Below are positions 16,410 through 24,381 of a stretch of DNA of 40,428 nt, piece by piece (positions within the stretch are counted from its first letter, which is position 1; the number at the start of each line of letters is the position of its first letter). Below the pieces are notes generated by a model that saw only the letters and a program-made list of their open reading frames with translations, was not told the origin of the DNA and searched no databases. The position numbers and the translations under genes are program-made. Source of the stretch: Coriobacteriia bacterium (GTDB taxonomy: Bacteria > Actinomycetota > Coriobacteriia > WRKU01 > JAENWW01); contig JAENWW010000012.1 of the NCBI GenBank assembly GCA_016649875.1, positions 1 to 40,428 of the forward strand, written 5' to 3'.

Positions 16410-16474
16410 TAGTGAATGTTTTGTTCCGGCAAATAGTCAAAGAGTAGTATTACGGCGAAAGATTACGGCGAAAG
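16387..16474 (+). repeat. Two short tandem duplications between iscS and iscU
   Basis: A 24-bp unit including the iscS stop (16387-16410) is repeated exactly at 16414-16437. A 13-bp unit ATTACGGCGAAAG occurs twice head to tail at 16449-16461 and 16462-16474, placing copies of GCGAAAG near the iscU ribosome site. This looks like recent replication slippage and lengthens the iscS-iscU gap to 79 bases. Confidence 0.9.
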
Positions 16475-16488
16475 GGTAGGTACCGTTA

Positions 16489-16929
16489 ATGATTTACACA
16501 GAAAAGGTTATGGATCACTTTAACAATCCGCGCAATGTCGGCGTCATAGAAGATGCCGACGGGGTAGGCGAAGTCGGGAACCCGACGTGCGGCGACATCA
16601 TGAAAATCACCATCAAAGTCGATGATGATGATACGCTTACCGATCTCAAGTTCCAAACCCTTGGGTGCGGAGCGGCGATAGCGACATCTTCCATGATCAC
16701 CGAACTCGCCAAAGGCATGAAAATTCAAGATGCGGTGAGGATTTCGAAACAAGAAGTCGCCGATGAGCTCGATGGTTTGCCGGCGCCGAAAATGCACTGT
16801 TCGGTGCTTGCCACCGACGGTCTGAAGGTGGCAATCGATGATTATCTCAAGAAACACGGGCGTGAGCCTCTCGCCGGTGAGATCAAGTCGGCCGACCCCA
16901 ACTTCGATCCGCATGCGGAAGAGGACTAA
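16489..16929 (+). CDS. iscU: Fe-S cluster assembly scaffold IscU/NifU N-terminal type
   Basis: The 146-residue scaffold receives sulfur from IscS and iron to assemble Fe-S clusters. Three conserved cysteines are visible, in NPTCGDIMK (C37), TLGCGAAIATSS (C62) and PKMHCSVLA (C104). The Asp following the first cysteine, which helps cluster release, is also present. Length fits IscU rather than full NifU. The acidic C-terminal tail is slightly longer than in E. coli IscU. The start is ATG 16489 with a weak site (GGGTAGG) created next to the tandem repeat. No hscA or hscB is seen. Confidence 0.93.
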   Translation: MIYTEKVMDHFNNPRNVGVIEDADGVGEVGNPTCGDIMKITIKVDDDDTLTDLKFQTLGCGAAIATSSMITELAKGMKIQDAVRISKQEVADELDGLPAPKMHCSVLATDGLKVAIDDYLKKHGREPLAGEIKSADPNFDPHAEED

Positions 16930-16934
16930 TTCCC

Positions 16935-17747
16935 GTGCGAAGATTAGCTGACTGTCACATGCATACCGAGCTTTGCGGGCATGCGGTGGGAACGCCCACC
17001 GACATGTTGCGTGCGGTTCAAAACGCCGGGCTGCTCGGTGCCGTCATGACCGAGCATCTTCCGTTGAAACCCGAACTCGATCCCGAAGGGATCTATGCGA
17101 TGCGCGGCGATGTGGACACTCTCTACGTCGCCGAGCTTCGTGATTTGCGATTCGACTGGGATGGTGCCGATCTCGTTATCGGCGCCGAAGCCGACTGGCT
17201 ATCGACGGATCTTGCGTGGACGGCCGAGTCGGTGAGGCAGGCTCGCGCTTGCGGGGTCGAAGTCGTGCTCGGCAGTGTGCATTTTCTCGATGGCTGGGCG
17301 TTTGACGATCCGAACTATCTTGAAGAGTGGGACAAGCGCGACGTCGATGCCGTGTGGGAAGATTATTTCACGCAGTGGTGTGCGGCAGCCTCCTCCGGTC
17401 TCTACGATGTGATGTCTCATCCCGATCTGGTGAAAAAGTTCGGGCATCGTGCAAGCAATGAAGATGATTTTTATGCGGAGGCGGCTCGCGTCGCCGGGCA
17501 ATCCGGCGTGTTGGTCGAGGTGTCGACGGCAGGGTGGAGAAAACCGGTGAAAGAGCAATATCCGTCCGTGGGATTCATTAAGCGCTTCATCGAAAACGGC
17601 GTGCATTTCACGCTCGGGTCCGATGCGCATGATCCCGCGGAAGTCGGCTATCGCCTGAATGACGCCGCCGATATTCTCGCCTCCTTAGGGGAGACGCGCA
17701 TAGCTTATCCACAACGTGAAGGGAATATCAGATGGCTGGATCTGTAG
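16935..17747 (+). CDS. PHP-domain histidinol-phosphatase-like protein
   Basis: A 270-residue metal-dependent phosphoesterase of the PHP superfamily. Metal-ligand motifs are all present: CHMHTELCGHA at the N-terminus, MTEHLPL near residue 37, GSVHFL near 113, SHPDLVKKFG near 160 and LGSDAHDP near 227. The best match in character is the HisK-type histidinol-phosphatase, the penultimate histidine step, which would complement hisC at 2.3 kb. Other PHP enzymes share these motifs, so the substrate is uncertain. The start is GTG 16935, five bases after iscU. The 3' end overlaps the next gene by 16 bases. Confidence 0.82.
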   Translation: MRRLADCHMHTELCGHAVGTPTDMLRAVQNAGLLGAVMTEHLPLKPELDPEGIYAMRGDVDTLYVAELRDLRFDWDGADLVIGAEADWLSTDLAWTAESVRQARACGVEVVLGSVHFLDGWAFDDPNYLEEWDKRDVDAVWEDYFTQWCAAASSGLYDVMSHPDLVKKFGHRASNEDDFYAEAARVAGQSGVLVEVSTAGWRKPVKEQYPSVGFIKRFIENGVHFTLGSDAHDPAEVGYRLNDAADILASLGETRIAYPQREGNIRWLDL

Positions 17748-18532
17748 TCACCGTCGCAGAAATCGCACAAGGAATAGAAAACGTCTATCCTTCGAGCGGG
17801 AGTGCTTCATGGGATAACGTCGGTTTGCTCGTCGGAGATCCTTCTCAGGCGGTCGAGGGAATAGTATTCGCACTCGATCCGACGCTTGAGGTACTCGAGT
17901 TCGCGACAGCAAAGGCGGCAAATGTCGTCGTCACCCATCATCCGGTGTTTCTCTCACCGTTGCAAAATGTGAATACCTCACAAAGCTATAACGCTCGCGT
18001 GGTTCACGAAGCCATCAAACGCGGCATCGCTCTCATAAACGCCCACACGAACCTCGACGTTGCCCGCGATGCGAAATATATCTTGGGGTCGAAACTGGGG
18101 TTATTGGACAGAGGAGATCTTGAAACATCGGAGCCTCCTTCGTATGCCGAGCTTTGGGAGGTTCCCACTCCGCGTTCGCTTGCCGAAGTGGCGCGCTCAT
18201 GCAGAGAAGTCTTCGGAGTCTTTCCGCGCGTGTGGGGAGAGGCGACGAAACAGGTGATCCGCATAGTCACTGCAACGGGTTCTGCTTCGTCGCGCGTCGA
18301 TGAAGCGCTCAGTGCTCACGCAGACCTTTTGATTGCGGGAGAAATCCACTATCATGAGTGTCTTGCCGCAAGGGAACAAGGCTTGGCCTGTATCGAACTC
18401 GGCCATGATGTCTCCGAGTGGCCTTTGGTTCCGCTTTTGAAAGAAGCGGTACTTTCCAACACGTTCATTTCGCCTACCAAGGTCTACGATATGCCCGCCG
18501 GTGCGCACTGGTGGGTTTCGATTGGAGAGTAA
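17732..18532 (+). CDS. NIF3-like dinuclear-metal protein
   Basis: A 266-residue member of the NIF3/YbgI family, annotated as GTP cyclohydrolase 1 type 2 homologues. The family forms hexameric toroids with a two-metal site. Ligand motifs visible are SWDNVGLLVG near residue 26, VVTHHPVF near 69, NAHTNLDVA near 103, and GEIHYHE plus LGHDVSEW in the C-terminal part (about 205-230). Its cellular role is not settled. It overlaps the PHP gene and is followed by the zinc-ribbon gene two bases after its stop, a neighbourhood also seen in other actinobacteria. Confidence 0.9.
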   Translation: MAGSVVTVAEIAQGIENVYPSSGSASWDNVGLLVGDPSQAVEGIVFALDPTLEVLEFATAKAANVVVTHHPVFLSPLQNVNTSQSYNARVVHEAIKRGIALINAHTNLDVARDAKYILGSKLGLLDRGDLETSEPPSYAELWEVPTPRSLAEVARSCREVFGVFPRVWGEATKQVIRIVTATGSASSRVDEALSAHADLLIAGEIHYHECLAAREQGLACIELGHDVSEWPLVPLLKEAVLSNTFISPTKVYDMPAGAHWWVSIGE

Positions 18533-18533
18533 T

Positions 18534-19256
18534 ATGCACACTGCACAACAGTCGGCGCTGCTCGATATACAAAAAATCGATGTCGAGGGCAGAACGATCA
18601 TGCGCTCGTTCAATCAACATCCGGCTCATGCCAAAATTCATGCAATCGAAAAAGCCATCGGTCAATTGGAAGTATCGCGCGTGAAGGCTGAGGAAAATGC
18701 GCACGATTTCGAACTGAAAATCACAGCGGGACAAGACGAAGTGCTTGCCGCGCAAGCTAAAATCGATGACGAGCGCAAACAGCTGGCGACTATCTTCGAG
18801 ACACGCAGCATACAAGCGCTTTCGAAAGACATCGAAGCTCAAATCCGCCGTATCGACAAGATAGAGTATGGCGAAATCGCTTATCTGGAACAGCAGGATG
18901 CGACGATGAAGCAAGAAAGCGAAATCGCCGAAAAGATAGAAAAACTTTTCACGGCGAGGGCGAAGCTCGAAGAAGGACTCGCCTCGCTGAAGTCACAAGT
19001 CGACGTAAAGGTCGAAGAGCTCAAGGCGGCCCGCGCGAAGGCAGAAAAGCATGTGCCCGCAGAAACGCTCGATCGCTACAAGGCGATTTCTCTCGAGAAA
19101 AGCGGCGTGGCGGTCGGTGAGTTGATCGATAATGCGTGTTCCATGTGCCGTGTGAAATTCTCTTACACACAAATCGACGATATGGCGGAACATGAGGGTG
19201 CGATTGTCGTGTGTCCGTCATGTAAACGACTTTTGGTGGTACCGAAGAATGACTGA
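18534..19256 (+). CDS. Coiled-coil protein with C-terminal C4 zinc ribbon
   Basis: A 240-residue protein. Residues 10-190 are almost entirely heptad-like, charged helical sequence forming a long coiled coil. The C-terminus has two CXXC pairs (CSMC near 203 and CPSC near 228) that form a C4 zinc ribbon. The family is widespread next to NIF3 genes and is structurally related to RNA- or nucleic-acid-binding hairpin proteins; its exact role is unknown. ATG 18534 is chosen because it follows the NIF3 stop directly. The end overlaps the RNase H gene start by 8 bases. Confidence 0.85.
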   Translation: MHTAQQSALLDIQKIDVEGRTIMRSFNQHPAHAKIHAIEKAIGQLEVSRVKAEENAHDFELKITAGQDEVLAAQAKIDDERKQLATIFETRSIQALSKDIEAQIRRIDKIEYGEIAYLEQQDATMKQESEIAEKIEKLFTARAKLEEGLASLKSQVDVKVEELKAARAKAEKHVPAETLDRYKAISLEKSGVAVGELIDNACSMCRVKFSYTQIDDMAEHEGAIVVCPSCKRLLVVPKND

Positions 19257-20163
19257 TGCAATAAAAGCAACTTTGCATACCGATGGAGGTTCGCGGGGCA
19301 ACCCCGGCCCGGCCGGTATCGGTATCCATCTCGAGTTATCGACGGGAGAGGTATACTCCGCCGGTGCATTCATAGGAGTCGCTACCAATAACGTCGCCGA
19401 GTATCGAGCGATTATCTGGGGACTCGAAAATGCGCTCGCGGCACATGTCGCTTCGCTTCAGGTTATCGCCGACAGCGAGTTGGTCATCAAGCAATTGCGC
19501 GGAGAGTATAAAGTAAAAAAGAAGGAGCTCCAGACACTTTGCGCCGACGCCTCGAAATTGTTGGTGCGTTTCGAGGATGTCTCTCTCGAAAACGTGCCAC
19601 GTGCGCAAAATAAAGATGCAGATGAGCGTGCCAACGAGGCCATGGATGCCAAGGGCTCCGTCGGCAACTTCATTCTCGATTACGGTTTCACCTCCGGCGC
19701 CGAGCAATTGAGTCTCGCTCTCGAGCCTACGGTCGCACACGAAAAAGATTCTGATTCCGCAGTAGAACAGGAACGAACGACGATGTCTGGAATATATACT
19801 CTGACTGTTAAAGACCACTTCGATGCCGCCCATAATCTTTACGGGTATCCCGGTGAATGCAGAAATCTTCATGGGCACACGTGGGATGTCGAGGTAAGCG
19901 TCGCGTCTCCTCATCTCGACGGTATCGGTATCGTCTATGATTTCAAGAATTTGAAAGATGATTTGAAAAGCATACTGTCTACTTACGACCATACGTACAT
20001 CAATGAGAATGAGCCTTTCGATACCATGAGCCCGACGGCGGAAAATCTCGCGCGGGTGATTTGTCTGCGCTTGCAAGAGATGATTACTGCGGATGTCGTG
20101 GTCAAAGAAGTCGCGGTCTGGGAGTCTCCGATAGCACGTGTCGGATACAGCCCCACCGATTAA
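19249..20163 (+). CDS. RNase HI - QueD fusion protein
   Basis: One uninterrupted frame of 304 residues encodes two enzymes. Residues 1-145 are RNase HI, with the catalytic acids in HTDGGSRGNPGP (D12), NNVAEYRAI (E51), IADSELVIKQL (D75) and NKDADERANEA (D125). Residues 179-304 are a 6-carboxytetrahydropterin/6-pyruvoyltetrahydropterin synthase, the second step of queuosine synthesis. They show zinc histidines in DAAHNL and NLHGHTW, the catalytic cysteine in ECRNLHGH, DHTYIN and PTAENLA. An acidic linker separates the domains. An internal ATG at 19783 with AGGA ten bases upstream could also give free QueD. Actinobacterial homologues of this locus fuse RNase HI to a CobC-type phosphatase (Mycobacterium Rv2228c), so the partner here is unusual. 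No other que genes are present. Confidence 0.88.
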   Translation: MTDAIKATLHTDGGSRGNPGPAGIGIHLELSTGEVYSAGAFIGVATNNVAEYRAIIWGLENALAAHVASLQVIADSELVIKQLRGEYKVKKKELQTLCADASKLLVRFEDVSLENVPRAQNKDADERANEAMDAKGSVGNFILDYGFTSGAEQLSLALEPTVAHEKDSDSAVEQERTTMSGIYTLTVKDHFDAAHNLYGYPGECRNLHGHTWDVEVSVASPHLDGIGIVYDFKNLKDDLKSILSTYDHTYINENEPFDTMSPTAENLARVICLRLQEMITADVVVKEVAVWESPIARVGYSPTD

Positions 20164-20176
20164 GAAGGGGAGCGCC

Positions 20177-20617
20177 ATGTATACGCCGAATGTCGAGGAG
20201 TACCTGGAGGCGATTTTGCGTCTTTCTTGCGTGGACACCTGTGTCGATACGGCGCAGTGTCAGGGTATCGGCACGATGGTTCCCTCGATGCAACGTGGCG
20301 AATGCATTGTCGCACATCCTTCCGACATCGCTGAGATGGTGGGAGTCACACGCCCATCGGTGAGCACGGCATTGGCTCGAATGGGGGCCGACTGGCTTGT
20401 CACCCGACAGGGAAAAGGCGTGATACTCACGCCGAAAGGATTCGATTACGCACGCGAAATCTTGCGTCGCCATCGTGTCGCCGAGCGTTTTCTCGTCGAA
20501 GTCCTCGGATTCGAGAGAGGCACGGTTCATGAGGAAGCATGCGTTCTCGAGCATGCGCTCTCGAATCGTATCGTCGCCGGCCTTCAACGTTTAGTCGATG
20601 ACGCTGAAAAACTCTAG
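20177..20617 (+). CDS. DtxR/IdeR-family regulator with a Cys-rich insertion
   Basis: A 146-residue metal-dependent repressor. It begins like the family (NVEEYLEAILRL). The helix-turn-helix spans about residues 48-75 (DIAEMVGVTRPSVSTALARM) and the dimerization/metal domain is HEEACVLEHALS, where C122, E125 and H126 match the DtxR/IdeR iron-site triad rather than the MntR set. The SH3 domain of full DtxR is absent. Between the first helix and the helix-turn-helix lies an insertion of about 25 residues with four cysteines (C18, C22, C28, C43), which could bind zinc or an Fe-S cluster. ATG 20177 follows AAGGGGAG. It ends the isc-unit run. Target genes are not apparent. Confidence 0.85.
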   Translation: MYTPNVEEYLEAILRLSCVDTCVDTAQCQGIGTMVPSMQRGECIVAHPSDIAEMVGVTRPSVSTALARMGADWLVTRQGKGVILTPKGFDYAREILRRHRVAERFLVEVLGFERGTVHEEACVLEHALSNRIVAGLQRLVDDAEKL

Positions 20618-20626
20618 TTAAGACAC

Positions 20627-21919
20627 TTATTCCAACACATCTTTTTCTGTTGTAATCGCCGGATCCGCTTTTTCGGGGTCCTGTTTCGCCATGAGTAATC
20701 CGGTACCCGAGCCTATGGAGGCGTATCCGAACTTCTCGCGGATTTCATCCATTCCTTTGACGAGTTGCTCGCGTCCGGCGCCTTTGCGAAGAACCTCATC
20801 GTTTACCGACGCGAAGTCGTCGAGAGAGAGTTGCACCTCATCTCGTGTGAAATTCGAAACTCCCACGCCGAGGAGGCGTACGCTTCGCTTGAGACTATCC
20901 GAGCCGATGAGCAGATTTTTTGCGATGTCGGAAAGGGCGGCCTCATCGTTGAGCGGGTTCGAAAACGTTTTTGAAATCGTTTTCGTGGTGAAATCTGAAA
21001 ACTTCACCTTCACGGTGATTGTTCGTCCCGACAGATGCTCCTTGCGCAGTCGCCAACCCACTTTTTCGCTCAAGGTCGTCAGTTCGGAGCAAAGAACCTC
21101 TTTGTCATCGGTGTCGACATCGAACGTGTGCTCGTTGGAGATCGATTTCGTTTCGCTTTCGAGGACTATTTCACTCGGGTCGATCCCTGAGGCACGATCT
21201 ATCATTCTCCGAGCCGAATTCCCGAGTATGTGGCGCACGTCTTGTTCCTGGGTCTTCGACAAGTCGCCCAACGTGGCAATGCCGATGCTCTTGAGCTTTT
21301 TAGCCGTCGACTTTCCGATTCCACCCATTTTCTCTATCGGCATCGATGACAAAAACTCTCGTTCTTTTCCCGGCTCTATCACGGTCAGTCCACGCGGCTT
21401 CAGGTAATCGGATCCGATTTTCGCAATGGTTTTGGAGGTGCCCAGCCCGATTGAAGCGGTGAGACCGAGTGCGCAGATTCGTTTTTGAATCTCGAGGCAA
21501 ACGATTGCCGGATGGGTCGTGTGTCCGATGTCAGGGGTGATGTCGGCGTACGCCTCGTCGATGGAAGTTCGTTCCATGAGCGGCGTGTAATCGCGAAGAA
21601 TATGAAACACACGGGCGGAGAGTTCGTGGTAGCGGTCGAAGTCGCTCTTGACCCAAACGGCTTGCGGACAGAGCTGTTGCGCTCTAGCCGAACTCATCGC
21701 CGAATGGACTCCGAATGCGCGTGCCTCATAACTTGCGGTCGACACGACGCCGCGATGTTTCGCGTCTCCTCCCACGATGACGGGAAGACCGCGCAACTCG
21801 GGGTGATCGAGCTGGGCTGCGGCGGCAAAAAACGCATCCAAGTCGAGATGGATGATTGCGCGCCCCGACCACGGTCGCAGCGCGTATTCTTCTGCCGATT
21901 CGTTGTTGTTCATGCTCAT
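20627..21919 (-). CDS. dinB: DNA polymerase IV (Y family)
   Basis: A translesion DNA polymerase of 430 residues. The palm motif HLDLDAFFAA near residue 24 and SIDEAYAD near 118 give the catalytic acids. YEARAFGVHSAM is the fingers motif. A helix-hairpin-helix thumb (KMGGIGKSTAKKLKSIGI) and a little-finger domain follow. Residues beyond about 380 form a tail that may hold the clamp-binding peptide. It is convergent with the DtxR gene (9 bases apart) and divergent from nfo, forming a small repair pair. No clear SOS box is visible upstream. Confidence 0.94.
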   Translation of the reverse strand: MSMNNNESAEEYALRPWSGRAIIHLDLDAFFAAAAQLDHPELRGLPVIVGGDAKHRGVVSTASYEARAFGVHSAMSSARAQQLCPQAVWVKSDFDRYHELSARVFHILRDYTPLMERTSIDEAYADITPDIGHTTHPAIVCLEIQKRICALGLTASIGLGTSKTIAKIGSDYLKPRGLTVIEPGKEREFLSSMPIEKMGGIGKSTAKKLKSIGIATLGDLSKTQEQDVRHILGNSARRMIDRASGIDPSEIVLESETKSISNEHTFDVDTDDKEVLCSELTTLSEKVGWRLRKEHLSGRTITVKVKFSDFTTKTISKTFSNPLNDEAALSDIAKNLLIGSDSLKRSVRLLGVGVSNFTRDEVQLSLDDFASVNDEVLRKGAGREQLVKGMDEIREKFGYASIGSGTGLLMAKQDPEKADPAITTEKDVLE

Positions 21920-22005
21920 ACTTTCGCCGTCTTTTGAAAATAGTGTATATGATAAGTAGGACTTAAGAAATACGTATGTGTAAACCTCACGTTTAAGGAG
22001 TGACC

Positions 22006-22860
22006 ATGCTTATCGGAGCGCATGTCCCTACCTCCGGCGGATACCGGAAAATGGCTCAATATTCAGAACTCATAGGGGCGGAGTGTTTGCAGATTTTTGC
22101 GAAGTCTCCGCGTCAGTGGAATGCGAAACCGATCGATGACCTGGCAGTCGAGACCATGCGCGAGCTGCGGGATGAAAAGAAAATCGGCCCCGTTTTCACT
22201 CACACCTCGTATCTGATAAACCTTACGACCGATAACGACGAATTGCGTGAGAAGTCGGTTCGTGGTCTGGCCGATGAGCTCGTGAGAGGCTCGCTGCTCG
22301 GTGCCGCCGGCATAAACACCCACTTGGGCTCGGTGCCCGACGGCGATACGTCTGCGGCGATTGTGCGTGCGGCGCGGGCAATCGAGGAGGCGTTCGAACT
22401 GGCCGGTGGGCTCGACGCCGTCAAGACGGTACTCGTTTTGGAAAACACGGCGGGCGCCGGAACGATTTTCGGAGGCCCGGTCGGTGATGTCGCAGCTGTC
22501 ATCACGGAGTGCGATGTACCGACTGAGAAGCTCGGCTTCTGTATCGACACCTGCCACGCGTGGGCGTACGGCTACGATGTCACCACCGATGCGGCATGGG
22601 AGGAGATCATGTCGGAGATTTCCTCGGTCGGGCTCGATCGGTGGAGGCTGGTACATGCCAACGACTGCAAGTTCGGGCTCGGCGCGCGTAAAGATCGCCA
22701 CGAGTGGATAGGGCAGGGTGAAATCGGGAACGAAGCTTTTTATAAGCTGCTGCATTTGAAAGGTGTCGATCATCTGTGTTTGACCACCGAAATGCCCGGC
22801 GATCCACCACAGAAAGACATCGTCAACATCGAAGCGCTGAAAGTTTTGCGTGCACAATGA
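22006..22860 (+). CDS. nfo: Endonuclease IV
   Basis: A zinc-dependent AP endonuclease that cuts 5' of abasic sites in base-excision repair. The 284-residue TIM barrel shows the trinuclear zinc ligands in THTSYLINL, NTHLGS, VLENTAG, CIDTCHAWAYGYD, VHANDCK, DRHEWIGQGEIG and TTEMPG. ATG 22006 is chosen because AAGGAG at 21995-22000 is then spaced correctly; the upstream in-frame GTG overlaps that site. It is transcribed away from dinB, through an 86-base gap with AT-rich, promoter-like sequence. Confidence 0.95.
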   Translation: MLIGAHVPTSGGYRKMAQYSELIGAECLQIFAKSPRQWNAKPIDDLAVETMRELRDEKKIGPVFTHTSYLINLTTDNDELREKSVRGLADELVRGSLLGAAGINTHLGSVPDGDTSAAIVRAARAIEEAFELAGGLDAVKTVLVLENTAGAGTIFGGPVGDVAAVITECDVPTEKLGFCIDTCHAWAYGYDVTTDAAWEEIMSEISSVGLDRWRLVHANDCKFGLGARKDRHEWIGQGEIGNEAFYKLLHLKGVDHLCLTTEMPGDPPQKDIVNIEALKVLRAQ

Positions 22861-22862
22861 GA

Positions 22863-22893
22863 AAACGCCCTCCGCATAATGCGGAAGGCGTTT
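22863..22893. terminator. Bidirectional terminator between nfo and rnpB
   Basis: AACGCC and TCCGCA pair with TGCGGA and GGCGTT around a TAA loop. T runs follow on the plus strand (TTTCTTCTT) and on the minus strand (TTTTC), so it serves both nfo and the convergent RNase P RNA. Confidence 0.85.
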
Positions 22894-22904
22894 CTTCTTA
22901 AAGG

Positions 22905-23251
22905 TTGAGTAAGCCGATAAGCGGGGTTCTGTCGTGAACGACTATTTATCTGGGACGCGCGTCGCCACGCGCCTCAAGCGAACATACCCGTGTGCCGACC
23001 GGGTCGGTCTTAATCACACCTATTTGCTCTTGCTCCGAGTGGGGTTTACCAAGCCGCCTCATTGCTGAGACGCTGGTGCGCTCTTACCGCACCGTTTCAG
23101 CTTTTCTCCGCGTTTGAAGGCGGGGAGTTTTCTTTTCTGTGGCACTGATCCATCGCGTCGCCGCGCCCTGCATCTAACAGGCACTCTACCCTGTGGAGCC
23201 CCGACTTTCCTCACTTGCACGAGTGCAAGCGCAGCCGTTTAGCTTACTCAA
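22905..23251 (-). ncRNA. rnpB: RNase P RNA, bacterial class A
   Basis: This is the catalytic RNA that matures tRNA 5' ends, about 347 nt. Read on the minus strand it starts and ends with complementary P1 strands (TTGAGTAAGC at 23251 and GCTTACTCAA at 22905). Conserved blocks appear in order: GAGGAAAGTC, AGTGCCACAGAAA, GGTGCGGTAAGAGCGCACC and, near the 3' end, AGATAAATAGTCGTTCACGA followed by CAGAACCC and GCTTAT. The ends are placed by P1 and may be off by a few bases. Confidence 0.95.
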
Positions 23252-23258
23252 GGGTACT

Positions 23259-23288
23259 ATTGTACCGTCATTGCCTCTTTTGAACCAA
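23259..23288 (-). promoter_or_regulatory. Predicted promoter of rnpB
   Basis: On the minus strand, TTGGTT (-35) and TACAAT (-10) are spaced by 18 bases and end about 8 bases before the mature RNA start. Confidence 0.55.
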
Positions 23289-23298
23289 AAGAATTCCG

Positions 23299-24381
23299 TT
23301 AGTTGTCCTGATTGCCATGACTGTTCGAATCGCCGTTGTCCCTATCTTGGGTGTCGGTCGCACTTTTCATGGAATCATGATTATCCTGATCATCGCTCTG
23401 ATCGGTTGCTTCGTCCTGATCATCGTTCTGATCGCTCTGATCGGTTGCTTCGTCTTGATCATCCGACGCGCCGGAAGCGGTGGTACTTTTCTTATGTACC
23501 GTTCTCTCCTTCATGCTGTTCGAACCGGTGGAATTTTCGTTATCGGAGTCGTCGTTCTCATCCTGATTGTCCGCACCGTCACTTTTTGCGTCTTGCATGT
23601 CGGCGGAGTCTGATCCGGAATCGGATTTTTTGCCGGAGGCAGCGGGTATTCCCTTGGCAAGTTGTGTGTGTCGGATGATCTCGGTGACGCTTGCCGACTT
23701 GTAAGCGTCGACGGTCGCTGTCGGGTCGGCTGATTGGAGCTTATGAATCAGATTCAGCTTTCCCGGAGTGATACCGGCCGCGATGGCCTCTTCACGCAGT
23801 GAGAGGGAGATCCTGTCTTTGTGGACTTCAGCTGTGTATCCCGCCTGTTCCAGGGCATTATTCGCACCGGATTCGGCATCCGACTCGAGTTTGTCGGCCA
23901 TCGCGTCATCGTCTGTTTCGGAGGTGAGGGATATGATGGTCGACCCGTCGCCGGCAATATACCCGTTTGCACCGGTAGACGTGATCAGGGCATCGGTCGC
24001 CTCATCCACGTTCGAACCCACCACATCGGTTCCGTTCAAGACTTTTTCGCCATCGGCGTTATAAGCCTCGGCCATGACGACCTTGCCGAACGAGTTGACG
24101 CCCAGTTCGATGCTCGGGTTGATGTCCAAGCTGAGATAGGACTGCGGCGTTTGATAAAAAGCGTAACCGCCGACGCTTCCTCCGACTGCCAGGACTGCAA
24201 CACTCAGTGCGACTGCAAAGCTCTTCTTCATATATAACACTCTCCAATTTATCGGCACGCCACTTCTGCGCCCGTTCCTGTGTTCAAGCGCATCCTTCAG
24301 ATACGCTTCCGTCTTATCCAGTAAGGCTTCGTCTGCCTTGATTCGGCCCAATGCCGTCTTAAAACGAGTAATCAATTTCAT
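23299..24381 (-). CDS. RsgI-like membrane anti-sigma factor with acidic tail
   Basis: A 360-residue protein. The N-terminal 55 residues are cytoplasmic and basic/helical, then there is one membrane segment (AVALSVAVLAVGGSVGGYAF). An extracytoplasmic region carries the RsgI middle-domain signature SLDINPSIELGVN and GKVVMAEAYNADGEKVL. The last 110 residues are a low-complexity Asp/Ser/Gln/Asn-rich tail, probably disordered. Characterised RsgI proteins sense ligands through C-terminal carbohydrate-binding domains, so an acidic tail instead is unusual. Its start overlaps the end of the ECF sigma gene by 23 bases, so the two are coupled partners. The start is ATG 24381 (a GTG lies one codon upstream). 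Confidence 0.85.
   Translation of the reverse strand: MKLITRFKTALGRIKADEALLDKTEAYLKDALEHRNGRRSGVPINWRVLYMKKSFAVALSVAVLAVGGSVGGYAFYQTPQSYLSLDINPSIELGVNSFGKVVMAEAYNADGEKVLNGTDVVGSNVDEATDALITSTGANGYIAGDGSTIISLTSETDDDAMADKLESDAESGANNALEQAGYTAEVHKDRISLSLREEAIAAGITPGKLNLIHKLQSADPTATVDAYKSASVTEIIRHTQLAKGIPAASGKKSDSGSDSADMQDAKSDGADNQDENDDSDNENSTGSNSMKERTVHKKSTTASGASDDQDEATDQSDQNDDQDEATDQSDDQDNHDSMKSATDTQDRDNGDSNSHGNQDN
23396..23463 (-). repeat. 39-bp-period tandem repeat in the anti-sigma tail
   Basis: Two 29-bp units (23396-23424 and 23435-23463) differ at one base and repeat with a 39-base period, encoding DDQDEATDQSD twice. The period is a multiple of three, so copy-number changes would keep frame. 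Confidence 0.9.

Noticed and set aside
20627-22006. LexA-type SOS box for dinB and nfo
   Set aside because: No copy of the Gram-positive SOS consensus could be found by eye in the divergent gap.
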